Part shown: positions 36,071-45,072 of the stretch, piece after piece
Layout of the letters: each line of letters opens with the position of its first letter
Position numbering within the stretch: position 1 is the stretch's first letter
DNA from: Microlunatus sagamiharensis
GTDB taxonomy: Bacteria; Actinomycetota; Actinomycetes; Propionibacteriales; Propionibacteriaceae
Direction: 5' to 3'
DNA: 64,000 bases
Assembly: GCF_900105785.1 (NCBI RefSeq)
Contig: NZ_LT629799.1
Coordinates: 744,001-808,000 of the forward strand
Notes under the pieces: model-generated
Database searches by the model: none
Told to the model about the DNA's origin: nothing
Seen by the model: only the letters and a program-made list of their open reading frames with translations
Translations under genes and position numbers: made by a program

Positions 36071-37159
36071 TTGACCGTCCTCGACACGGGGGACGCGGGA
36101 GTCGCGACCGCCGCCTCCACGGGGAAGACCCGTGGGGGCGGCGGTCTCGGCCGCTACCTCGTGATCCGCTTCCTGCTGATCATCCCGACCGTCTTCATCC
36201 TGGTCACCCTGGTGTTCCTGCTGATGCGCACGACCGGTGACCCGATCACGGCCGCGCAGGGCGGCCGGCTGCCACCCGAGCAGCTCGCGGAACGGATCCA
36301 CGCCGCCGGCTACGACCGGCCCCTGCTCGTGCAGTACGGCGACTACCTGAGCCACCTGCTGCGCGGCGACTTCGGCACGACGCTGAGCGACAACCGGCCG
36401 GTCACGCAGGTGCTCGTCACCTACGGCACGGCGACGCTGGAGCTCGCGGTCTACGCGCTGGTCGTGGCGTTCATCGTGGGCATCCCGCTGGGCATGCTCG
36501 CGGCGTACCTGCGCGACCGCTTCGGCGACGCGGTGCTGCGGGTGTTCGCGATCCTCTGCTACGCCACCCCCGTCTTCTTCGCGGGCCTGCTGCTCAAGCT
36601 GGTCTTCGCGATCGAGCTCGGCGTGCTGCCGGTCTCGGGCCGGGCCAGCACCGGCACCGAGCTGGACCTGCAGCTGCTCGAGGGCAAGACCGGCATCTAC
36701 CTGGTCGACGCCATCCGGCTGGGCGACCCCGCCGCCGTGGTCGACGTCCTGCAGCACGCCGTCCTCCCCGCCGTGGCGCTCGGCCTGCTGACCGCCGGCA
36801 TCTTCCTGCGCCTGGTGCGTACCAACGTCATCGGGACGCTCGGCACCGAGTACGTCGACGCCGCCCGCTCCCGCGGGGTGAGCGAGTACCGCCTCGTCCG
36901 CAAGCACGCGTACCGGCCGGCGCTCATCCCGATCATCACGGTGATCGGCCTCCAGATCGCCCTGCTCCTGGGCGGTGCGGTGCTCACCGAGACCACCTTC
37001 GAGTGGAAGGGCCTCGGCTTCCAGCTCGCGCAGTACCTCACCGCCCGCGACTTCGTCGCCGTCCAGGGCATCGTCGCCCTGCTCGCGGTGATCGTCGCGG
37101 TCACCAACTTCGTGGTCGACGTCCTCGCGGCGCTCATCGACCCGCGGGTGCGCTACTGA
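36071..37159 (+). CDS. dppB: Dipeptide-type ABC permease DppB
   Basis: A 362-residue inner-membrane permease. It uses a TTG start two bases after the binding-protein stop. After a Gly-rich tail the first helix is FLLIIPTVFILVTLVFLLMR. The periplasmic loop GDYLSHLLRGDFGTTL and the EAA-type loop EYVDAARSRGVSEYRLVRKHA are diagnostic of DppB/OppB. It ends DVLAALIDPRVRY, another family signature. Its stop overlaps the dppC start (TGATG), so the subunits are translationally coupled. Confidence 0.94.
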   Translation: MTVLDTGDAGVATAASTGKTRGGGGLGRYLVIRFLLIIPTVFILVTLVFLLMRTTGDPITAAQGGRLPPEQLAERIHAAGYDRPLLVQYGDYLSHLLRGDFGTTLSDNRPVTQVLVTYGTATLELAVYALVVAFIVGIPLGMLAAYLRDRFGDAVLRVFAILCYATPVFFAGLLLKLVFAIELGVLPVSGRASTGTELDLQLLEGKTGIYLVDAIRLGDPAAVVDVLQHAVLPAVALGLLTAGIFLRLVRTNVIGTLGTEYVDAARSRGVSEYRLVRKHAYRPALIPIITVIGLQIALLLGGAVLTETTFEWKGLGFQLAQYLTARDFVAVQGIVALLAVIVAVTNFVVDVLAALIDPRVRY

Positions 37160-38238
37160 TGGCCACGTCCACCGCCCCCGGACCCCGGGCGGCCTCCGTG
37201 CCCACCGTGCGCCGTCGCCGCACCTGGCGCGACCTGCCCGTCGCGCACCAGCTGCGCCAGAGCGTGGGCGTCCAGCGCGGCATGCTCGTCGTGGGCCTCG
37301 TCCTGACCGGCGTCTTCGTCCTCGTCGCCCTGCTGGCGCCGCTCGTCGCGCCCTACCGGTGGGCGCAGCGCGAGGCCGACGGTCGCGCCTTCGACACGCT
37401 GCATCCGCCCGGCGGCGACCACCTGCTCGGGACCACGCAGGGCGGCTACGACGTCTTGTCCCGCGTGCTGTGGGGGGCGCAGACCGCGCTGCAGACCATG
37501 GTCATCGCCGTGGTGCTGTCGATCTTCGTCGGTGTCGCGCTCGGCCTCGTCTCCGGCTACGTCGGCGGCTGGCTCGACCGGGTGCTGGTCGTCGTCGCCG
37601 ACGCGATCTACGCCTTCCCGACGCTGCTGCTGGCGATCGTGGCCTCGATCGCCATCTCGGGCGGTCAGTCGAGCAAGTGGGGCGGCATCTTCGCCGCGGC
37701 GGTCTCGATCACCGTGGTCTTCATCCCGCAGTACCTGCGGGTGATCCGGGCCGAGACCGTCCGCATCAAGGCCGAGGCGTACGTGGAGTCCGCCAAGGTC
37801 GTCGGCGCCTCGACCGGGCGCATCATGTTCCGCCACGTGCTGCGCAACGCGACCCGCACGCTGCCGCTGATCTTCACCCTCAACTGCAGCGAGGCGCTCC
37901 TGACGCTGGCGGGCCTCGGCTTCCTGGGCTTCGGCATCGAGCCCAACTCCGGCGCGGAGTGGGGCTACGACCTCAACCGCGCGGTCGGCGACGTCACCAG
38001 CGGCGTCTGGTGGACCGGGCTCTTCCCGGGCCTGGCCATCGTGCTCGCCGTGCTCGGCGTGACGCTCGTCGGCGAGAGCCTCAACGACCTCGCCGACCCG
38101 CGCCTGCGGGGCCGGCGCAGCGTCACCGCCGCGAGCGGGACGGTGGCGGCCACCTCGGTCGTCCCCGGCGGCACGCTGGACTCGGCGGCGGGGCTCGAGG
38201 CACCGGACGACGACGCCGACGGAGGGCGGGACCGATGA
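37159..38238 (+). CDS. dppC: Dipeptide-type ABC permease DppC
   Basis: A 359-residue permease with the N-terminal OppC-type segment (RRRTWRDLPVAHQLRQSV) before helix 1. It has PPGGDHLLGTTQGGYDVLSRVLWG, the universal DppC signature. The EAA loop is AYVESAKVVGASTGRIMFRHVLRN. It ends with GESLNDLADPRLRG and then a roughly 40-residue low-complexity tail, longer than usual. The ATG overlaps the dppB stop, and its own stop overlaps the ATPase start (ATGA). Confidence 0.94.
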   Translation: MATSTAPGPRAASVPTVRRRRTWRDLPVAHQLRQSVGVQRGMLVVGLVLTGVFVLVALLAPLVAPYRWAQREADGRAFDTLHPPGGDHLLGTTQGGYDVLSRVLWGAQTALQTMVIAVVLSIFVGVALGLVSGYVGGWLDRVLVVVADAIYAFPTLLLAIVASIAISGGQSSKWGGIFAAAVSITVVFIPQYLRVIRAETVRIKAEAYVESAKVVGASTGRIMFRHVLRNATRTLPLIFTLNCSEALLTLAGLGFLGFGIEPNSGAEWGYDLNRAVGDVTSGVWWTGLFPGLAIVLAVLGVTLVGESLNDLADPRLRGRRSVTAASGTVAATSVVPGGTLDSAAGLEAPDDDADGGRDR

Positions 38239-39977
38239 CCGAGCGCACGACCGACCGGCAGGGGCGCACCGGCCCCGTCGTCGACATCCGCGACCTCCAG
38301 GTCAGCTTCGCCAGCGACGCGGGCTCGGTGAAGGCCGTCGACGGCGTGAGCCTGCAGGTGGCGCCGGGCGAGGTGCTCGCGGTCGTGGGCGAGTCCGGCA
38401 GCGGCAAGACCGTGACGGCCAAGAGCATCCTCGGCCTGCTGCCCGCGAGCGCCACCGCGTCGGGGGTGGTGCTGCTGGCCGCCAAGGACGGCGGCGACGC
38501 AACCGACGTCGTGGCGGTCCCGCGCTCACGCCTGCGCGAGCTGCGCGGCTCCGACGTCGCGATGGTCTTCCAGGAGCCGTCCACGGCGCTCAACCCGGTC
38601 TACACCGTCGGCTGGCAGATCGCCGAGGGCCTGCGCGCCCACACCTCGATCAGCCGGCGCGACGCGCGGGCCAAGGCGATCGAGGTCCTGGGCCGGGTCG
38701 GCATCCCCGACCCCGAGGAGCGCGTCGACTACTACCCCCACCAGTTCTCCGGCGGGCAGAAGCAGCGCGTGGTCATCGCGATGGCGCTCGTGCTCGACCC
38801 CGGCCTGATCGTCGCCGACGAGCCGACGACGGCGCTCGACGTCACCGTGCAGGCCGAGATCCTCGACCTGCTGCGGCGCTGCCGCGACGACTTCGGCACC
38901 TCGATCCTGCTGATCACGCACAACCTCGGCGTGGTCGCGGACCTGTCGGACCGCGTCGCGGTGATGTACGCGGGCGAGGTCGTCGAGCAGGCCAGCACCG
39001 CCGAGCTCTTCGCCCACCCGCAGCAGGACTACACCAAGAAGCTGCTGGCGGCCGTGCCGTACGTGGGTCAGGGCCGGGCGAAGACCGCAGCCCGCGCCGC
39101 CGCCCGGGAGGCCGCCCAGGCCGGCGGGACCGAGCCGGCGACGGTGGTCGAGGCCGACGGGCTGCGCATCACCTACCCGGGCCGGCTCGGCCGGGCGGGC
39201 TTCACCGCCGTCGACGGCGTCTCGTTCCGGCTGCGGTCGGGCGAGGTGCTCGGCCTGGTGGGGGAGAGCGGCTCGGGCAAGACCACCATCGGGCGGGCGA
39301 TCGCGGGTCTCACCAAGGTGACCGGCGGGTCGCTGACGGTGCTCGGCCAGGAGATGCGCGGGGTCAAGGAGCGCACGTTCCGTCCGCACCGGCGCGACAT
39401 CGGGTTCGTCTTCCAGGACCCGGCCTCGAGCTTCAACCCGCTGCTCACGATCGCCGACTGCGTGGCGGAGCCGCTGGTCGTGCACGGGCGCGCCGACGAC
39501 CCGCGCGCCGCCCGCCAGCGGGTGGACGAGCTGCTCGAGGCGGTGCAGCTGCCGCGGGCCTACGGCGACCGCTACCCCCACGAGCTCAGCGGCGGCCAGC
39601 GGCAGCGGGCCAGCCTGGCCCGCGCGCTCGCGCTGGACCCCACGCTGCTCATCGCCGACGAGCCGACCTCGGCGCTGGACGTGAGCGTGCAGGCGCGGGT
39701 CCTGGAGCTCTTCGCCGAGCTGCAGGCCGAGCTGGGCTTCGCCTGCCTCTTCATCAGCCACGACCTCGCGGTGGTCGACCTGCTCGCCGACCGGATCGCC
39801 GTGCTCTACCGCGGTCGGCTGGTCGAGGAGGGGACGGGCGAGCAGGTCCTGGAGGCGCCGGAGCACCCGTACACGCAGCGCCTGCTGGCCTCGCTGCCCG
39901 TGCCCGACCCGGTCGCGCAGAGCGCGCGCCGCGCCGAGCTCGCGCGCATCCAGGCCGTGGCGGCCGACCGGCGCTGA
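38235..39977 (+). CDS. Fused dual ABC ATPase (DppD-DppF)
   Basis: A single 580-residue protein containing both ATPases of the dipeptide importer. First domain: Walker A GESGSGKTVTAKS near residue 50, signature FSGGQKQRVVIAMAL, Walker B LIVADEPTTALDV. Second domain: Walker A GESGSGKTTIGRA near residue 340, signature LSGGQRQRASLARAL, Walker B LLIADEPTSALDV. Each half has the C-terminal oligopeptide motif (AHPQQDYTKKLLAAVP and APEHPYTQRLLASLP). An Ala-rich linker of about 35 residues joins them. Its ATG overlaps the dppC stop. It energises the importer as an intramolecular heterodimer. Fusion of this kind is known in actinobacteria. Confidence 0.94.
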   Translation: MTERTTDRQGRTGPVVDIRDLQVSFASDAGSVKAVDGVSLQVAPGEVLAVVGESGSGKTVTAKSILGLLPASATASGVVLLAAKDGGDATDVVAVPRSRLRELRGSDVAMVFQEPSTALNPVYTVGWQIAEGLRAHTSISRRDARAKAIEVLGRVGIPDPEERVDYYPHQFSGGQKQRVVIAMALVLDPGLIVADEPTTALDVTVQAEILDLLRRCRDDFGTSILLITHNLGVVADLSDRVAVMYAGEVVEQASTAELFAHPQQDYTKKLLAAVPYVGQGRAKTAARAAAREAAQAGGTEPATVVEADGLRITYPGRLGRAGFTAVDGVSFRLRSGEVLGLVGESGSGKTTIGRAIAGLTKVTGGSLTVLGQEMRGVKERTFRPHRRDIGFVFQDPASSFNPLLTIADCVAEPLVVHGRADDPRAARQRVDELLEAVQLPRAYGDRYPHELSGGQRQRASLARALALDPTLLIADEPTSALDVSVQARVLELFAELQAELGFACLFISHDLAVVDLLADRIAVLYRGRLVEEGTGEQVLEAPEHPYTQRLLASLPVPDPVAQSARRAELARIQAVAADRR

Positions 39978-40031
39978 CCTCCGGCGGACCCGGCGCCGGC
40001 GGCGGTCGGGACCGGCTGGGATGATCGGCCG

Positions 40032-42005
40032 GTGGTGACCTCGCGACCTGGTGACGGCGGCCTCGCGCCGCGCACCTTCGGTCGCGGGCCGAGCCTGCTC
40101 GACCCCATCGCGCCGGACTGGGTGGTGCGGATCCTCGCGCCCAAGAAGGCGCCGGTGCCGTGGGGCGACATGGTGCGCTCGATGCTCACCGTCCCGGTCG
40201 TGCTCGGCGCCGGGCTGCTGCTCGGCCAGCCCGGGCTCGCCGTGTTCGCCGGCATGGGCGGCCTCGTGGGGGCGTTCGGCGACAACGGCGGTCCGTTCCG
40301 GGCGCGGTTCCGCCGCATCCTGCTCGGCGGCGGCGCAGGTCTGGTGGGTCTGCTGGCCGGGCGCTGGGTGGAGGCGGGCCCGCTCGCCGTGCTGGCGTTC
40401 GCGGTGCTGGGCGTCGTGTCGGCGCTGCTGAGCTCGGTCAGCTCCAACCTCTCCTTCGCCGCCCTGCAGCTGCTCGTGTACGCCGCGGTCGCGGCCGCGC
40501 TCCCGGCCGGGGTCGGCGTGCACGTCATCGCCTTCGCGTACGCCCTCGGCCTGGGCTGGGCCGTGGCGCTGTCCTTCATCCAGACCCGGCTCGAGCCGCC
40601 GGTCAACCAGCCCCGCGCCGCGGAGGTCGCGGTGCTGCACGGGCTCGCCGAGGAGCTGCGCCGACCCGACGGCCAGGCCGACGCCCGGACCGTGCACGAC
40701 CGGAGGGCCACGCTGACGCGCCAGCTGTCCGCCGCGTACGACGACGTGGTCACCGCGCGCTCGACCTCGGCCGGCCGGCGCGACGACCTGCGCCGGCTCG
40801 CGTCGGCGCTCACCGCGTCCTTCTCGCTGGTGACGGCCGTCTTCGACCTCCGGCTGCGCTCGGCCGCGAGCCACCCGGAGCTGGCCGAGCTCGTCGACCG
40901 CCTCGCCACGCTGGTCGGTCAGCGCCGCGACCGGCAGGTGCGCGCCGCGCTCGACGCCCTCGAGGACGAGGTCGGGCGGGCCAGCGTCGACGAGGTCGAC
41001 GCCCGCCCGGTCCTGACGACGCTCACCCAGGTGGTCCGCACGGTCGAGGGGCGCGCCGACTCGACCACGGGCAGCGACCGTCCGTCACTGGCGAGCTTCG
41101 CGCCCGGGCGCAAGGCCTGGACGTTCGCGGCCCGGCTCGGCGTGACCATGGCGGTCGCCGAGACGGTGCGCCTGCTGGTGCCGCTCGAGAAGCCGTACTG
41201 GATCGTCCTCACGGCCGCGCTGGTGCTCAAGCCCGACCTCGGGTCGGTCTTCGCCCGCGGGGTCCAGCGGACGCTGGGCACGCTCGTCGGGGTCGTCATC
41301 GGGGTGGCCATCGTCGCCGTCGTGCCGCACGGGGTGTGGCTGCTGCTGCCGATCGCGGCCTGCGCCTTCGCGTTCCCCTACGGGCGCAGCCTCAACTACG
41401 GGCTGCTGTCGACCTTCGTCACGCCGCTGGTGCTGCTGCTCATCGACTTCGGCACCCGCGTCGACGGCCGGGTGGCGCTCGACCGGCTCCTCGACACCGT
41501 GATCGGGGCCGGCGTCGTGCTGGTCGTGGGCTACCTGTGCTGGCCGGGGACGTGGCGACCGCGCCTCGGCGAGCACGTGGCGGCCGGGGTGGAGGCGCTG
41601 GCCGGCTACGCCCGCGTCGCGTTCGGCTCCGACCGCAGCCTCGTCGGCCCCGCCCGCCGGCGCGCGTACGCGGCCATGTCCGACGTGCGCGCGGAGCTGC
41701 AGAGCACGCTGGCCGAGCCGCCGCCCCTGTCGCGGCAGGCGGCCGCCTGGTGGCCGATGATCGCGCAGCTGGAGAAGACGACCGACGACCTCAGCGAAGC
41801 CGCCGCCCGGGCGAGGCACCCGGCGGCCCGACCCCCGGGAGACGACGTGGCACAGCTGGTGGCGGGCTTCGACGACCTGGCCGCGTCCCTGCGCGGGCAC
41901 CGCGACCCGCGGGACCTGCCCGACCCGGCCTCGGCGCTGCTGGACGACCTGGCCGGCGACCTGCGCGGTGCCCGCGGGATCGCCCGGGGGCCGCGTCATG
42001 ACTGA
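40032..42005 (+). CDS. FUSC-family membrane protein (aromatic acid exporter-like)
   Basis: A 657-residue inner-membrane protein with two bundles of about five to six helices (residues 45-190 and 365-500), separated by a long cytoplasmic helical region, and a C-terminal soluble tail. The second bundle contains YWIVLTAALVLKPDLGSVFARGVQRTLGTLVG, the FUSC/YccS signature. Such proteins are proposed exporters of aromatic carboxylates or other acids. GTG at 40032 has a GATGAT box 6 nt upstream and no clear ribosome-binding site, so it may be leaderless. Its 3' end overlaps the DUF1684 gene by 8 bp. Confidence 0.85.
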   Translation: MVTSRPGDGGLAPRTFGRGPSLLDPIAPDWVVRILAPKKAPVPWGDMVRSMLTVPVVLGAGLLLGQPGLAVFAGMGGLVGAFGDNGGPFRARFRRILLGGGAGLVGLLAGRWVEAGPLAVLAFAVLGVVSALLSSVSSNLSFAALQLLVYAAVAAALPAGVGVHVIAFAYALGLGWAVALSFIQTRLEPPVNQPRAAEVAVLHGLAEELRRPDGQADARTVHDRRATLTRQLSAAYDDVVTARSTSAGRRDDLRRLASALTASFSLVTAVFDLRLRSAASHPELAELVDRLATLVGQRRDRQVRAALDALEDEVGRASVDEVDARPVLTTLTQVVRTVEGRADSTTGSDRPSLASFAPGRKAWTFAARLGVTMAVAETVRLLVPLEKPYWIVLTAALVLKPDLGSVFARGVQRTLGTLVGVVIGVAIVAVVPHGVWLLLPIAACAFAFPYGRSLNYGLLSTFVTPLVLLLIDFGTRVDGRVALDRLLDTVIGAGVVLVVGYLCWPGTWRPRLGEHVAAGVEALAGYARVAFGSDRSLVGPARRRAYAAMSDVRAELQSTLAEPPPLSRQAAAWWPMIAQLEKTTDDLSEAAARARHPAARPPGDDVAQLVAGFDDLAASLRGHRDPRDLPDPASALLDDLAGDLRGARGIARGPRHD

Positions 42006-42639
42006 GCCGGCGCTCGGCGCCCGAACGGCGCTGGAGCTGGCGGACTGGCGACGGCGGGTGGCGTCGCTCTACGCCGCCGTCCGGGCCGAGGCCGACCCGC
42101 GGACGGCGCACGAGCTGTGGCGCCGGGGCCGGGACACGCTGTTCGCCGAGCACCCGCAGAGCGCGCTGCGGGCCGACGACCCGCTGCGGAGCACCGGGCT
42201 GCCGCTGTGGCCCTACGACCCGGCGTACCGCTTCGAGCTGCCGGTCCTCGCGCCGCCGGACCCGGACCGGGTCCTCGAGCTGCCGAGCGGGGAGACCGGC
42301 ATCACCACGCTGCGTCCGGTCGGGGTGGTCGAGCTGCCCGACCCCGTCGGGGCCACGGTCACCGTCTGGTGGCTGGAGCAGTACGCCGGGGGCCTGTTCC
42401 TGCCCCTGCGCGACGGCACGGCCGGCGTCGAGAGCTACGGCGGCGGTCGCTACCTGCTCGACACCGCCAAGGGCGCCGACCTCGGTGCTGCGCCGGGGCG
42501 GGAGGGCGACCGGCTGGTGGTCGACCTCAACTTCCTCTACCACCCGTCCTGCCGCTACGACGACGCCTGGCTCTGCCCGCTCGCCCCGCCCGACAACACG
42601 GTGCCGGCGCGGGTCGAGGCGGGGGAGCGGATGCGCTGA
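41998..42639 (+). CDS. DUF1684 domain protein
   Basis: A 213-residue soluble protein. Family DUF1684 is indicated by WRRRVASLYAAVRAEADPRTAHELWRRGRDTLFAEHPQSAL, the long N-terminal block of this family, and by LDTAKGADLGA and LVVDLNFLYHPSCRYDDAWLCPLAPPDN at the end, where conserved Tyr, His and Cys cluster. The function of the family is unknown. The ATG overlaps the FUSC stop, so the two are coupled. A hairpin follows within 10 bp of the stop. Confidence 0.85.
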   Translation: MTEPALGARTALELADWRRRVASLYAAVRAEADPRTAHELWRRGRDTLFAEHPQSALRADDPLRSTGLPLWPYDPAYRFELPVLAPPDPDRVLELPSGETGITTLRPVGVVELPDPVGATVTVWWLEQYAGGLFLPLRDGTAGVESYGGGRYLLDTAKGADLGAAPGREGDRLVVDLNFLYHPSCRYDDAWLCPLAPPDNTVPARVEAGERMR

Positions 42640-42645
42640 GCCCGG

Positions 42646-42664
42646 GCCGTCCGTGCGGGACGGC
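42646..42664 (+). terminator. Hairpin after DUF1684 gene
   Basis: 7-bp inner stem GCCGTCC/GGACGGC around a GTGCG loop, within a wider AGCCCGG (42639) / CCGGGCT (42697) pairing. It lies between converging genes and is moderately strong. Confidence 0.5.
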
Positions 42665-42732
42665 TCCCCCGACGGGGCGTCCTCGGCACGGTCGGTCCGG
42701 GCTCAGCTGGTCTGCGGCTCGGCCGGGTCGGC

Positions 42733-43368
42733 TCAGCTGTTCTGGGCCTCCCAGGTGAAGCCGATGGCGGCGGTGCCGCCCTGGGTGTCGTTCGTGGTCT
42801 CGGTGCGGACGCTGTAGGTCAGCTGGTAGGTGCGGGTCTCGGGGTTGGCGACCGTGCCGGCGCCGGTGGTGTTCCAGGTGCCGAGGCCGTTGGAGAAGTT
42901 CGTGGCGGCGGAGGAGAAGCCGGCGAGCGTGCCGTTGTAGACCGTCGAGCCCGAGGTGGCCGGGGTGTAGCCGGTGCAGCTGCCGAACGAGCCGCCGGTG
43001 CCCTGGGTGATGGTCAGGTTGATGTCGCTGGCGAGGGCCTTGGTGGTGGCCGCGCCGGTGCCGTAGAGCTTGACCGCCGAGGGCAGCGAGCCGGTGGAGG
43101 ACACCACGATGCAGCGGCTGCCGGTGGAGCCGGGCTTGAGGTTGGAGGCCGTGAAGGCGGCGGTGTTGTTGTCGTCGTCGCTGAGGGCGACGGTGCCGGT
43201 GGCCCAGTTGCTCGTCGGGTTGGCGGTGGTGGCGGAGTAGGCCGAGTAGGAGGACTGGGCCACGACGAGGCCGGAGGCGGCGAGGGCGACCGGGACGGCG
43301 ACGAGGCTGACGATCGTGGCGACCCTGCGCGACGGGCGGCGGGCGGCGGTGGCGGAGGTGGTGTTCAT
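42733..43368 (-). CDS. TasA/CalY-like secreted protein with SipW-cognate type signal (paralogue B)
   Basis: A 211-residue exported protein. From the ATG at 43368 the N-terminus is RRPSRRVATIVSLVAVPVALAASGLVVAQSSYSAYSATT, i.e. a signal peptide followed by the SYSxYSA-like pattern of SipW-cognate (TasA/camelysin-like) proteins. The mature part is a Ser/Thr/Gly-rich beta protein with two Cys (CIVVSS, GSCTGYTP) and ends GTAAIGFTWEAQNS. The paralogue at 45069-45668 has the same architecture and an almost identical C-terminus. It is probably a surface or fibre-forming protein processed by the signal peptidase encoded next to it. CAGGAG lies upstream of the start at somewhat long spacing. Confidence 0.7.
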   Translation of the reverse strand: MNTTSATAARRPSRRVATIVSLVAVPVALAASGLVVAQSSYSAYSATTANPTSNWATGTVALSDDDNNTAAFTASNLKPGSTGSRCIVVSSTGSLPSAVKLYGTGAATTKALASDINLTITQGTGGSFGSCTGYTPATSGSTVYNGTLAGFSSAATNFSNGLGTWNTTGAGTVANPETRTYQLTYSVRTETTNDTQGGTAAIGFTWEAQNS

Positions 43369-43500
43369 GGCGGGGGTCTCCTGACGAGGTCTTGGTGTCC
43401 TTCGAGCCAGCCCCCGCTTGCTCCCCGGCCTCTCTGGGCTGGTGAGAAGAACTCTGCCCAGCCGACCTCCATGCGCCCTCAGCCCGACTGACATCGTTTC

Positions 43501-43556
43501 CTCAAGAGCGTCAAAAGATTGAAGGCTCAATCTTCGATGCTCAAGGAACCCTCAAG
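43501..43556 (-). promoter_or_regulatory. Repeated CTTGAG motifs and AT-rich dyad upstream of paralogue B
   Basis: On the minus strand the hexamer CTTGAG occurs three times (plus-strand CTCAAG at 43501, 43540 and 43551). A perfect 8-bp inverted repeat AAGATTGA/TCAATCTT (43515-43534, 4-nt loop) lies between them. A TTGACG box on the minus strand at about 43508-43513 could be a -35 element. The region is a candidate multi-site regulatory element for the secreted-protein gene. Confidence 0.45.
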
Positions 43557-43614
43557 CCGGGACCGGCCGACCCTCTGGACGAGGTCGACGGGCGGGCCGC
43601 CCGGACCGGACGGC

Positions 43615-45072
43615 TCAGCCGGCGGAGGCGTACAGCGCGCTGACCTGCGCGGCGGTGAGCGCCGCGGGGAAGAGCGCCGCGTCGTCGAGCGTGCCGGCGA
43701 AGAAGCGGCTGCTCGGGGTGCTCGTCCAGTTGTCGATGTTGTCGTAGGCGATCCGCAGGTACCCGTTGGTGACGCCCTCGCCGGCGGTCGTGCTCGTGTC
43801 CGAGGCGATCAGCGCACCGTCCAGGTAGAGGCGCATGCCCGCGCTCGACAGGGTGGCCACGGCGAGGTGCCAGCTGCTGTCGTTGTAGGCCTTGGGAGTC
43901 ACGAGCGTCTTGACCGCGCCGGTGTAGACGCCGAACACCACCTGGCCGCTGTTGGTCATGTAGAGGTGGCGGTCGTAGATCCCCGAGGCGCCGGTCTGCT
44001 GGTTGCCGAAGCCGATGAGCTTGCCGCCCGTGGTGGTCGTCGTGCGGAACCAGATGGCGAGGCTGAACGTGTTCGGGAGCGCGCCCGTGATCTGCGGCGA
44101 GCTGAGGTAGCCCGACGAGCCGTCGAACGTCATCGCGCGGCCCGTGTCCTGGGCGCAGGGCTTGGCCGTGGTGGTCGTCTTGCCCGCCGAGCCGTACACC
44201 CCGGTCCGGTTGTTGCCCGAGCCGTCGGTCGCGGAGGTCGTCGTCGACGACGTCTCGTCCATGCGGTACCAGATCGACGGGCCGAGGCCGGCCACCGCGC
44301 TCGCGCAGGTGGCGTAGCCCGAGAGCCCCAGGGAGACCGTGCTCGTGGTCGTGGCGACGAACTTGGCGTCCGCCGTCGTGGCGAGCGCCGTCACCAGCAG
44401 CCCCGCGCCCAGGGCCACGCCGAGCCGGCGGAGACCGGCGTGCGCGCCGGACCACGCCGTCGACGTCGACGCGGGCGTCTGCGCCTCGTCGTCCGAGGCG
44501 GGTGGTGTCGACCCGGCGCCCGGGTCGTCGGGCTCGTCGTCGTCGCCGAAGCCCCGGTCGCGGCCGCTCGTGGCGACGGCGAGGGTGAGGACCAGGCCCG
44601 CGCCGACCAGGCCCAGCGGGAGCCAGCGGCCCTCGCGCAACCAGGTGATCGGCAGGGCGATCCACGGGACGCGCAACGTGCCGATGCCGACGACGGCGCT
44701 CAGCGGGACCGGGCTGGAGTCGTCGGCGTTGTTGGCGTCACCACGCGTGACGAGCAGTCCGTCGTCGTCGACGCGGACGAAGCGGTGCATGCGCAGCCGG
44801 TCGGGGTGGTCGGGGTCGTGGAAGAGCAGCACGCTCGACAGCGGCGGCACGTGGTCGCCGAGCGGACGGGAGACCGCGACGTCCCCGACGTGCAGCCGCG
44901 GCATCATCGAGCCGCTGCTCACCGTCGTGGGGTGCCAGCCGATCGCCGCGGGCAGCGCGCCCCATGCGGCGAGACCGAGCAGCCCGACCAGGAGCGAGCG
45001 CGCGAGGGTCACGGCGGCGAGGTGCCACCAGGTCCACAGCCGGGGTGGCTGTCCGCTCGTCGGCGCGGTCAA
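43615..45072 (-). CDS. SipW-type signal peptidase I fused to a LamG-like domain
   Basis: A 485-residue membrane protein joining two normally separate functions. Residues 1-170 form an S26 signal peptidase of the archaeal/ER (SipW) type: TM helix at about 18-45, nucleophile Ser55 in SSGSMMP, His96 in MHRF replacing the usual Lys, and acidic residues in TRGDANNADDSSPVP. A second helix is at about 151-168, followed by an acidic Pro/Ser linker. Residues 214-235 form a signal-like hydrophobic stretch (RRLGVALGAGLLVTALATTA), and about 270-485 form a LamG/concanavalin-like domain (IWYRMDE ... LSLAIWFRTTTTTGG ... LYLDGALIA). The TTG start overlaps the upstream stop (TTGA) and follows GGGAGG. It is flanked by two putative substrates. 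Confidence 0.82.
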   Translation of the reverse strand: MTAPTSGQPPRLWTWWHLAAVTLARSLLVGLLGLAAWGALPAAIGWHPTTVSSGSMMPRLHVGDVAVSRPLGDHVPPLSSVLLFHDPDHPDRLRMHRFVRVDDDGLLVTRGDANNADDSSPVPLSAVVGIGTLRVPWIALPITWLREGRWLPLGLVGAGLVLTLAVATSGRDRGFGDDDEPDDPGAGSTPPASDDEAQTPASTSTAWSGAHAGLRRLGVALGAGLLVTALATTADAKFVATTTSTVSLGLSGYATCASAVAGLGPSIWYRMDETSSTTTSATDGSGNNRTGVYGSAGKTTTTAKPCAQDTGRAMTFDGSSGYLSSPQITGALPNTFSLAIWFRTTTTTGGKLIGFGNQQTGASGIYDRHLYMTNSGQVVFGVYTGAVKTLVTPKAYNDSSWHLAVATLSSAGMRLYLDGALIASDTSTTAGEGVTNGYLRIAYDNIDNWTSTPSSRFFAGTLDDAALFPAALTAAQVSALYASAG

